This document shows, one piece after another, positions 41,501 through 53,500 of a stretch of 64,000 nt of DNA (positions within the stretch are counted from its first letter, which is position 1; each line of letters opens with the position of its first letter). A program made the translations under genes and the position numbers. The notes beneath the pieces were generated by a model. That model was not told where the DNA came from. It saw only the letters and a list, made by a program, of their open reading frames with translations, and did not search any database. The DNA lies in assembly GCA_002286855.1 (NCBI GenBank), contig NRSV01000075.1, forward strand, positions 62,001-126,000. Direction: 5' to 3'. The stretch comes from Bipolaris cookei (lineage: Eukaryota; Ascomycota; Dothideomycetes; Pleosporales; Pleosporaceae).

Positions 41501-44500
41501 TTCTGCATCCGCAAACCCCGTAATGAAGTTAGGGTCCAAATGATTATCACTATGGTTTAAATTAGCAAAGCTTGAGTAATAACGAACTTGATTATATAAC
41601 AGTTTAGAGGCTTTAATTGAATTTCTAATAATTCCAGTTAAAGACTTAATAAAGATATTATAAAATTTTCCTAATATTCAACTTTTGTTGAATATTCTGT
41701 ACAGCTGCATATATTGAAACTAATAAGCATAAATAATTTATCTAAACAGTGTCCCGAAATAAAAATATAGACAGTAAACCTAAGAAATAAATCTCATCTT
41801 TAGTTCTCTTAAAAATATATTTAATCATTTAAGAAACAAACAACAAAGAGATCTATAAAAGGAATTGGCAATGGCAGCTCTTGCTATTTTACCGTCAATT
41901 TGAAAATATTTAGCCATTTCTCTACCTGATTTAAACTCTGTAACTAATTCATTGTCTAGATTATAAACTGCAACATGTTTTCTTAATTGATTATCTCCTA
42001 CAGGCTTTTCTGTGTATTTTTCAAAATCACCTGTAATTACTGGCTCAAAAGATAAGATGAATTTTGAATTATAAATATAATTGTTATTAATATGATATAA
42101 TAAAGTGCTATGACTAATCTGTAACGCTTTTAAAGTTCTATTAATGGAAGAATAAATAATAGGCTTTTTACTAGTCCCCTGCGGGGCCTTGCCCTGCTGC
42201 GGGACAAGCCCGCGAGGGCTAGGTGAACTTATATCATAAACAAATACTAAGAAACAAAAATATTTATTATCTATATCTTCCTGTTCAAATTTCAAATTAT
42301 TAGCTGTTTTGAAAGTTTGTAGAAATACATATAATCTATTATAACCATCAGAACCTACAGTAAACAAAGATAATAATTTTTCTATAACAAAAATAGCATG
42401 ATCTAAATGATTTCCCCATTGAGGATTTATTCGTGGAATAACTTTTAAATTACTATTAATTGTTGGTTTAAACATAATTATTGCATATTGTTCATAAACT
42501 AATGACAATTGAGGAGAAGTAAGATATATGAATTCTAAATTTCACTCTGAAGACGAAGTTTTAGATATCTCTAATTCACCCAATGAATGAGGAGTTCGTA
42601 AACCTTTAGTTAATTTATTATACTCTTCCATTCTTCTAGATAAATTATTAGAGCTACCTATATAAAATCTAGTTAAATCATTTTTATTAGTTAATTTATA
42701 AACTCCTGAAACTCCTATAAATTTGTATTTAATTTGTTCACATCCTTGTTCAAGAGAATCAAAAATAATAGGCTTATTATTTTCTACTCCAAATAAGTTA
42801 CTAGAGTTAGTAGAGTAATGGCGTTTAAATGAACCCAAATTTTTTTCCTTAGGACTCAAGCTATATATGCTAGGTAAAAATTTTTTAGGTAAACCTAGTC
42901 TAGATAAATTAGCAATACTTATTAGTCACTAATGTCAAGATCATATCATTATCCTATACATAAAATAATATTTTATACTTAACACTAAGGATATTCGGCG
43001 TGTGATCGTTGAAGGGTTATTTATGTAATAAATAACTTCCTTGCTGGTTGTTCAATCTTTACAATTTTTACCATTAAAAAAAATGGTATGAAAAGCTATA
43101 AGAACTTTCCAGCATATAGCCAAATTTAAGGATATTATATCCTATACCACATAATTACTTATATGGCCCCCCAACATCGAGGGAAGAAAGTTAAATTACA
43201 CTAATTGTGGACTATATCATAACATTAAACCAATAGTTTAATGTTTCTTTCGTGTAGTCTCTGAGGATCCCCTTTTTCAATAAAAATGGATTTCCTGCTG
43301 ATTGTTTAGATATACTTAACATTTTTACTGGTTAATTACAAAAAGATATTATTTAAGGGTTGAAAAAAAAAACATGTCTATGTTCTTTTTTTTACCCCGT
43401 ATAAAAGTTGTAATTATGTGCAGTAGTTAAGCCTTATGAAACTTTTCAGCATATAGAAAGATGAACAGGGCTAATTAACTAATAAGGGCCGTTGTTACGA
43501 GGTTTAGATTGAAACATTCAATATTCATCTTTAATATTTAAGTATTGATTATTATCCATATTGTCTTTGATAGTTGTTCATCTTGTTTTAAAATGTTGTC
43601 TAGCCGCGTTTATAGAAGGAAAAATTAATTCATTATTTTTTTTATCATAACAATAAACAAATTTACCACCTATACCATATTGGGCTGATAATTTTCCTTT
43701 TAAACCTTTTTTAGTATGAGAGTTATTGATATAAAATTGTTTAATACCTTCGCTAATAGCTTTTTTTGTATCCGAAGAAGATATATATCCATATTTTGGG
43801 TGATTTTCTTTTCTGAAAAGTTCTTTTAGTTTTACTATTGTTTCAATTTTATGTGTAAAACCTTGGGAGCTTCCCGCTATTTTCAATATATTATACTTAG
43901 GTTTATAATAATCTATTCATTTTTGTTCCAATTTTATAGAAGTAATAACATCTTTTTCACAAAATTCTAATATAGCTAAAGAGAAATTATGTAATCCATA
44001 TTTTCTCATCGATCTAGCCAATATTGTTTTCATTTTATCCGTACTTGCATAATAAAAATGACTAGTCATTCTTTTAGTTAAATTTAGACTACTACCTACA
44101 TATAAATCATTAGTTAAATTATTAATAAACATGTAAACTCCAGATTTGTGCCTTAGTTTACTATATATATCCCTTTTACTTTGTTTTATATCATTAAAAT
44201 ACAATACATAATTATTAGCCTCGGCGTCTTCATCTTCTTTAGAAGATGAAGACTGAGTAAAAAAAAAAGAACTATGCAATAGTTCTTTTTTTTTAAGCGG
44301 AGCCGGTGAACGATTGTTAGGGGTAATATCCCTATGTTCATCTAAACCATTTAATCCCTTATTCCCTTCGTTATTTTTAACCCCAGTGAATAAAACTCAG
44401 AAATGAGCTTTAGAGTAAAGTAAGTTATAATCTAATCCTAAAATTTTAGGAATTCAGAAGTATCATCCACTAAATAAGGCAAATACAGCACCCATACTTA

Positions 44501-47500
44501 AAACGTAGTGGAAATGCAAAAATAATTAAAATTATTTTGTGGACTATATCATTATCTAATTTTGGAGACAAATGGTACTTTGTGTCAAAGCGGGTTTCTA
44601 TATTGAATTCAATCCAGTATAAAATCTGAATATATCTTAAATTCTGTACTGTTTTTAGCTTCATTCTTATAATCTCTAACTTCTATAAATCGTTTTATCT
44701 TTGAAACTCTATAAAATTTAAAGTCAGAATATAACCTATTTTGCATAAAATAATCATATAGAAAAACCATACCTTTAACTGATTGAAATTTAAATGTTAT
44801 AGACTTATGTGATTCTCTAAAAGCAACAGATGGTTTATAATGGGGTATAACATTATCTAAATTAAGTTTGCTAGTATATTTGTTATTTTCAAATTCTAAG
44901 TTACACTCTATTCTATTGCCAGCATAATTATAAACAATAGTACCATCTGTGTCAACTAATCCCGCTAAATAAGGGTCATTTTCGCTAATATTATAATTAG
45001 CTTCTACATACTCTACATTTAGATATTCGCAGGATTTTTTAAAACTATCTACTTTAAGTCTAACTAATCCATTTAATTTCTTAATTAAAAATAACATTTC
45101 TTCTTTTGTACTAACTATTCAAATAGAATGAGGTTTATTTTTATCCGCTCTAATTCTACCCATATGTAAAGTGTTTTGAATATAAGTTAATATTCTGACA
45201 TCTCTGTCATGTAGTTTAATTCTAATAGATTTAAGTACCAGTTTGTTGTTTATATTTCTTAAATCGAAATTACCATCTCCGTCTACAATACCGGCAAATC
45301 ATTTAAAAAAAGATGAATTTTCTCCGTTATTGTCATAAGATATTTGACGTATAGTCTCTGAGAATTCTTTACAGTTTTCTGCTGATTGTATGTTTGTACA
45401 TGTGTTAAATGATGCAGATACATCCCCATTTTGACTACTTATGTTTAGAAGATTTCTTCTATCCGCATCTATTTTTAAAAGATAATAATATAACATAAAT
45501 AGTAAGAGAGGCTCTAAAAACATAGTTTCCAGCATATAGTCAAATGCGTAATAATATACATTATTAAGGCCCAGTTGAGCAACTACGTAGTAGGTCAATT
45601 AAGTTGCTCATTTATTTACATACAACACTGCTCACGCAGTGGATCGGACTATAACTTATCTAATGATTTAACTTAATAAACTTTCGACTGTCACGTTTAG
45701 TCTCTACGGATCCTACTCGAGAATAAATTTATTCACTTTGGTTTCCACGGTATTACCTTACATGAGGGGGACCCTTATATTTTCCGCCTTAAGAAAACAC
45801 ATAAGGCTTCACCGTTAGCAAAATTAATGTAATAATTTTACCGAAAAACGTATGTAATTTTTCATGGTGACAAGACAACACGACACTTACTAAAGGGAAC
45901 AGCAAGATCTAAATTTTTTTAAAGACTCTAACTTTTCTCCCAACAAAGGATAGTTAGTACAATGTGCCACTATCTTCGCTAATACCTCTTTCTTGTATAC
46001 CTCTATAAAAAAGAAGTTACCGTAAGGGTTACGAACTTTATTTGATACTTCAAAATACTGTTTTATAGCGTCTATTAAATAAACGTCGTCATTTTGTCCT
46101 ATTGAGAAAAAATGTGCTTTCGTTTTACGAATAGAAAAACAACCTTCCGCTTCTATAAAACCAGATAATCAAGCTTTAAAATAAGTAGGTAACTTAAAAT
46201 TAGCGTTTATAATAGTAAATTGCTCTTTAAATTTAGTATCTCTTGTGGATAAGTATTTTTCTACCGAAGTTTCAGTTAAACATGTTTTTAAGAATGCAAG
46301 TTGACAGATTTTTTTTGAAGTTAAAGGAGGATAAGTATCAAAAATTTTTATTATTTCAATAATTTCTTCCTTTTTATTTACAACTCAAATAACATCCGCC
46401 TTTTTACCGGTAATCTTAACAGTTCCACCTACTACTTTAGCAACCTCAACCAACATATTATAATTAGATTTAAGGTTAGATAATTTAATAACTAGTCTGT
46501 ATTGTAGGGATTGTTTACGTCAATGGTTTACTTGAATACTTCCGTCTCCGTCCATTAGCCCTACTCAAAACATTTTTATATATTCTTTATAGTTATTGTT
46601 ATCAGATAAATCATTATAACTGCAATTATTATTATAACTAAGACTATAATTTGACGGCGTAGCCTCAAATCCTGCCTTAACCATAACAAATAAACTAGGT
46701 ATTAGCATACTTAACTCGAAGATTCAAACAGTATCGTGGAAGGCAACATCAAGTGATGCGTTCGCAAGAACAACTCCACTTACAAATAATAAATTTCTTA
46801 ATTTCATTTTTTTTAGTCTTTATCTTGTGTCAACTATGGATTTTTCACAGTTTGCTTCTAATCTTTCAAAGCAAAAATAGTAACCTGAAGGATGTAATCC
46901 GTTCACACTAGCATATCTTCTTACAGTAAGATGACTAACTTTATGTATTTTACCAGCTTCTGTTACTCCCTTGTACCTAGCTATAAAATTTTTGTTTTTA
47001 TCATAAACAAAAACACCTTTTGTAATTCCAATTCTGCTTCTTATTTCTTTAGCCAATAAGTCACATTCTGTAAGGGTTCAATCTTTTATTATAGGGGTAT
47101 CATCAATGTTAAAAGGAATATTAGTAAAATACCATTCTCCTCTAAACAATGCTTTACTTTTTATATAATTAACGATTGTGGTACTATTCGCACCAACCTT
47201 TTTAGACAATGTTTTTACTGAAGGATAAATAGCTATTAAATTTTTATAGGAATCGTAAATGTAAACAGGATTATATGATTTATTTTTAATGATTTGCCTA
47301 ATACTTTCCATGGTATGACTTTTACCGAAAAAAGGATTGTTCTGACCTGTTAGAGCTTTTACTATTAATGCCTTAGTTTCAGGTGAATGTACCCGATTCT
47401 TAGCTAAATTAGAAAGAAGAGTTTTAGTTTCTTCCGTGTGTTTGTACCCTAAAGAAGAATAACCCTTTTTTAATACATTATAATAAGGAAGAATTTGTGT

Positions 47501-50500
47501 AATATATAGAGTTTCTCTTATAGCTAACTGGTCAGAGTTAACATACTCTAAAATCCAAAAAGAAAAGTTAGAATGACCATACTTAAGTAAAGCCTTTGTA
47601 ATAGGCATATTAGAATTTGTTTTACTTTGTAGATAACTATGGTTAAGATAGTTTTTCATTCTAGCAGCTAAATTTATAGAACTTCCTACATAAGTATGGC
47701 CATTAATGTTATTTATTAAATAATAAACACCTGATACCTTAGCACATTCTTTAAAAATTCTAGCTCTATCTGATTTAAGATCATCATATACCTTTACAGG
47801 TTTTAATTTTCCTTCCTCATTATAAATATTATCACTATCATTCGCACACGGTAATAGTTCTCTAGGGGTAATATCTCTAGGGCTACAAGTACTACGTCAA
47901 AAATATTTACTACTACTACGCATATCCTCAGCTTCAGTAGAAACGTACTTTATTAGAGGAGAGCTATTAAGTTCTAAATTGGAATGATTTGGAGTATATT
48001 TATTTGTAAAGAAAAATGAAATTAAGAAATTTATTGTGTGGACTATATCTTCTCACAATACTAATGCATAATACATTAGTCTATGAGGACTACGTTTAGT
48101 CTCTGGGGTGCAAGGGTATACTATTCTGTTAATAATACAAACAGAATAATTCACCAAGTTACCTGCTGATTGTACAAAATATGAAATTTTTACTATCCCT
48201 GCGGGATGAGCCCCATCGGGGATCTTCCCAAAGGGTAAGCCCCTCGGGGCTAGAGATATATTTAGTATTCCTATTGTCAGTACTTCCCAGCATTTAGTAG
48301 TGCTTATAACAAGTATAAAAAGTATCTTATAACTTGCAAAGAGAGCTAAGTGGCTTGATAACCCTCCTATAGTAAACATAAATACAAAACCTAATGCAAA
48401 TAGTAATGATGGTATAAAGTGTAAAGAACCACCATAACAAGTTGCTAATCAAGAGAATATTTTAATACCAGTAGGTACTGCAATAATTAATGTTGCTGCC
48501 GTGAAATAGGCTCTTGTCAATAACCTATTCCTAAGACCATAAGATAAATAAATATCTTATCTGAAGGGATTAGGCAGAAATAATCTCCTCCTAAAGACTA
48601 AAGCTTACATTTTTTACTTTTTAAAGTAAAAATGTCAACGTTTATAAGTCAGATTTTTATGTCCCAATAAAGGATATTTTGAAAAATGGATAAATATAGA
48701 ATTTTTAACTTCTTTACTTCCCATTTCAAGTCAATAATGTTTAACTACACCTAATAATTTTCTTTTCTCTGAGAATTCTTTTTTAGAAACAATAGTTTGA
48801 ATTTTTACATCCCCATTAAAATAATCTCTAATGGCAGAAATAATATAAAAATCAAAGTTTTGACCTATATTAAATCTTCCTGAGATTTGCATATTTCTAC
48901 GCTTATCTTTTAGGAATCTAAAATTACCCTCTGCTTCTATAAATCCAGATAATCAAGCAGAAAAATAATTAGGAGCAACAAAATTTTTATTATTATAGTT
49001 AATAATATCCTCCTGACGTTGGTACATCAAATCTCTGTTTTCTACTACAAAATCCTTTGTTCCGTTTTCTATACATTTTGTAGCAAACTCTAGTTGGCAT
49101 TGTTTACGAGAAGTTAATAAAGGATATTCTTTTAGTATATTTATAAGAGTTTGTATTAAGTCTTTTCTAATGGCAACTCAAGTAACGTATTGATTATTAC
49201 GTTCAATTCTTACTGTACCACCAATCACTTCTTTTATTAATAATAACATAAGTATATTTTCTTTAGTATTTTTTATAGAAATAAACATACGTACTTTAAC
49301 ATGATTAGGTCCAGGGCAACTAACGGTAATTGTCCCATCTCCTTCCAATAGACCAACCCAAAACTGTTTAATGTAAGTATCATACTCAATATTAGAAAGT
49401 TTAGATAATAATTCTTTTTTTAAAGATTCTAAAATTTCTTCACTAATATCATCAAGAGATTCACATGTAGAATCGGGTTCTTCGTCTATAGATTCATATA
49501 AATTACTAATAAAATTTGTATATATTGATTGGACATTAATACTACATACGTAAAAGAAACCTAATATTAAAATAAACAATGCTCACTTTATTCTTGTCCA
49601 AAAGTTTTAATGTGGACAGTATCTTAATTTAAATTATATTTTAAATTTCTTGCGTGCTTGTCTCTGAGGATCCTTTGGTTGCAATACTTATAATCTTTTT
49701 TATACCCTTTTCTTCTAAATGTTTTCCTTCAGTAATCATAATATATACTTTTCTAAATTTAAGGTAACTTTTATATTTACCAGCAAAAAGATTATATATA
49801 TCAAAATAATTAATCAAATTAAATGCAGTTTTAAATCCTGTACTTTTATAACATCAAATACCTGTACTATATTGAGAAAGATTACCCAACTTTAACTCAT
49901 TGTAAAGTAAAGTTAAGGGTAAGCTATCATTTTGTTTTAAAGAGTATTCCAATCTTACACTAAACCCTGTTTTATGTGTTTTACTTTTTGCAATACTGAT
50001 GTGAAAACAACCGTCCGCTTGAGTAAAACCAGCCAGTCAATAATTATCTAGACTTAACCTTTTTAAAGGTGGTAATAACGTGAGGTTAAAATATTCACTA
50101 TAATTATGATTAATTAATTGATCATACTTAAAATTACTTAACAATTTACCATTTATTAAAGATAAGATAATAGATAGACCAGTGCTATTTTTACAAATAT
50201 ATCTAATCGCTTTTTTGTTTTTAATCTTGTATATATTACCGTGTCCAATTCGCTTTTTTATAAGATAAGCTAGTGATATATCTTCTTCAGCAAAAATGAT
50301 ATGTAACTCCTTATGTCCGAATCAACCATCTCCTTCAATTAATCCAGCTAAAAACCAGCCGAATTCGTCGTCTGTTAGGTTGCTTTTATGATTAGGTACA
50401 TGTTCAGATATTAAAGGTAAATTTTTATAATTAGTATAAGTATTCTTAGTAACTGCCGTAGCTTTCGTACTAAAACCAAAGTTTCCTGCTGATTGTCTTT

Positions 50501-53500
50501 TAAATAAATAGATTATTCCGAGCATAATAAATATGAGTGGACTATTTATAGAAGAGTTTCCAGCATATAGCAAGATTTTTTCCGTGAACACAAGTTTATC
50601 CACGTCTAGACCAACAGTATACATGTGGTGAGATCAAACTACAAACCCTAAAATACCAATAGAACACATAGCGTAAACCATACCAAGGTATCCGAACACG
50701 CTTTTGTTAGAGTTGGCAGAAATTGTAGTACTTATTATTCCAAAACCTGGGATAATTAAAATGTAACAATATTTTGATTAAAGGAATAGCTGTGCAATAT
50801 AACACAGTCTTTTCTCATTAATACTCAAAAACTTTTAGATCTTTGTTAGGACTTTATCTTAAGTTCTAGTATTTTCTTCATGACGGTTTATTAAAGATTT
50901 AATCTTTAGTATTTTAGATAGCCCTTTATCTGTTAAATGTTCTTTGTCTTGTATTAATCTATATACCTTTCTTCATCTTAAATAGCTTATATGCTTTCTA
51001 GATTGTAAGTGATATGGATCAAAATATTCTATAACCCTTTTAGCAGAACCGAAATTAGTGGAACCATAATAATAGGTATCTTGAGACTTCCTATATCCAA
51101 TGTTTCCACCTAAGTATTCTTTTATCATATTTAACAATAAATCATTTTTTTGATCTATTTGAAAATTTAATCTTATTTCCGGTTTATTTCTGGTAATACG
51201 TTTAATAATTTTTATTTGAAAACTAGCCTGATGGCTGGCGCAGCCGGCCTGAAGGCCAGCTCCGCTAGCATCCGCATCAGAAAAACCTGCTAATCAGTGG
51301 TTATCCAAATTTTTACTTGAATCTATAGTAAAATTACTATTTTGATCTGCATACTTGGTATGACTTAATACATTATTAACTACTTGGTTAAACCTATGTT
51401 CTGTTTTTAACTTACCATTTATCAAGTTAATTACATTTAACATACCCTTTTTATTAGATATTATTAAAAGGTATGCGTTTTTGTCCTTTACTTTTCTCAC
51501 ATTACCGTAGCCTAATCTTTCTTTCAAGTAATAGGCTAGAAATGCATCTGGAGAACTAAAAGTTATAACCAATTGTTGAGCTTTACTAAAATGACCATCC
51601 CCGTCTATTAATCCTGCTAAATAATAACCTAATTGTTCATTATTTAGAGGCTTCAAATGTTTAGGAACGTGATCTGACACACGTTTTACATTTTCTAAAT
51701 TAACTAAAACTCCGTCGCGTAGAGTCTCTGAGGTTCCATTTTTTATATATAAAATGTTACCGGCTGATTTCCTTCATTGTTCTAACTTTTTTACTATGCC
51801 ATTTAAGGAGGAGTATTTAGAACTATAAAGCGAAGGGGTCCCAGCATACAGCGACGTTAAGAGGCCTACATACGTAACCTCAGGATGTCCGAAGAATCCA
51901 TTTCTTCAAATTTAACTTATCTTTTAAAAAGCCTCTTATTAAATTCAGGTACCGGTAGTCTAAACTCCGGGCTTGTGTATCATACATCTATGATAGAAGA
52001 AACCGACTGTACATTAAGCATCATTTCAGATACCCACCAGTGAACCAGTCTGTAGCGATCACTTAAATAACCGACGGTCTTTAAATGAGGAACTTATTGA
52101 CCGTAATAGCACTAGCATCGCTAATATTTTTATTACTTTTCCTTGTATTTATAAAATACATTTAAAGTTTTATATAAAACAATATAACCTTTAAACTTAA
52201 GAGTTGCAAGTAATACTTATATATATTAACTAAGTATAAGGTATATTCTTATAAGAATATTCACTATTTCAGATCTTATATCTTTTTACATCTGTCTTTA
52301 TAGTTTCATAACTTGCACGTTAAACCTTTACTTTTTTTCCCTAGTATTTTAAATTTATATTATTTGATTTATTTATCATCTTAGTTCTTTCAATCATTTC
52401 TCGTCTTTTTGACTCATCTAAATGATCTGTATTAACAAGATCATTATGAATATCTTTTCATAATTTATAGGATAAAGACTTTTTAGTATATAATGTATAT
52501 TTATCAAAATAAGAAAAGACATTTTTACAATTGTTTACTCCACCTAATCTAAATTCATAAGTATTCTCTTCTGAATGTCTAGAAACAATACCATTTTTAA
52601 ATAATACATTGAAATGCTCTAATACTGTTAGATTTATTTCTCACTTTTGAGAAATATTAAAGTTGAAACTAAATCCTCTTTTTTCACCTATTGAACAAGT
52701 AAAACAACCTTCTCCGTCAGTAAATCCTGCAAACCATGCATCGTTTAAAGTAGGTAGAATAGGTCTATTATTAATTACTACAGGTTCTAATAGTATTCTA
52801 CCTTTAGTAACTCATTTATTAAACCCTTTAACGAAAAGATCAAATGTTTCTTGTCTTTTTGGTAAAACAAGATTACCATTAAATAAACTAATTATAATGT
52901 CTATTTCTTTCTTATTTTGTGTTACATATCTACTAGTTATAGCCGATTGAGGAATAACTTTACCAAATCCAAGAATTTCTTGTATAAATTCTAAAACTTG
53001 TTTATCAATTGTAGCTTGTGTAATAACAAATGCCAAATCTCCTCTATTGTTTACTATAAAAGAACCTTCTCCTTCAGTGAAACCTACTAATCAAGTTAAA
53101 AAGTTTTCTGAAGGAATTTTATTATTTGGCAAATGAGTATTGTATTTCTCATAAAATGCAGAAAAATCAAACTTATTGTTTAAATTAAAGTTAGACATAT
53201 GTCTTTTAAAGATTGATTGGTTAGAACTAGTCCCCGAAGGGGACTGACCTTTAGGTCTGGCCCCTGAAGGGGACCATCCCCAAAGGATAGGAAATATAAA
53301 TAATGTTGATAATATAAAATAATCTTCAAATACTAGTCTTGAGAAAAGATGTTGGTATAATATAGGATCACCACCACCTGCTACCTCAAAGAATGAAGTG
53401 TTAAAGTTTCTATCAGTAAGAACCATAGTAATTCCCATTATTTTTGTTGATCTGCTGGATAAAATCCCATAGCTTAAAGAGTTATTCTTTAGCTTAAAAA

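Larger units (their letters stand above)
40352..43179 (-). other. cox1 intron 12, composite
   Basis: 2.8 kb between NLTFFP and [11 protein letters not shown] core with CAGCAAGGAAG and AACGATCACACGCCG (about 42995-43010, minus) precedes a GIY-YIG gene, a LAGLIDADG gene and a stray NUMOD1 tail, so it is probably the product of more than one insertion. Confidence 0.8.
48518..50597 (-). other. cox1 group I intron 7 with two HEGs
   Basis: Between TVGLDVD and [25 protein letters not shown] (about 50482-50496, minus), then HEG a, then GATCCTCAGAGACAAGCACGC (about 49654-49674) and AAGATACTGTCCAC (about 49611-49624), then HEG b. Confidence 0.85.
50767..51876 (-). other. cox1 group I intron 6
   Basis: Between the 22-nt exon (FFGHPEV) and YILIIPGFG; codon GTT split GT/T. 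ATCAGCCGGTAACA (about 51758-51771, minus) and CCTCAGAGACTCTACGCGAC (about 51713-51732) precede the HEG. Confidence 0.85.
51899..53341 (-). other. cox1 group I intron 5
   Basis: Between ILYQHLF and WFFGHPEV; Trp codon split T/GA. The core at 51950-52110 carries AGACCGTCGG, CGCTACAGACTGGTTCACTGG and TGTACAGTCGGTTTC (minus), the same type as cox3 intron 3. Confidence 0.85.
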
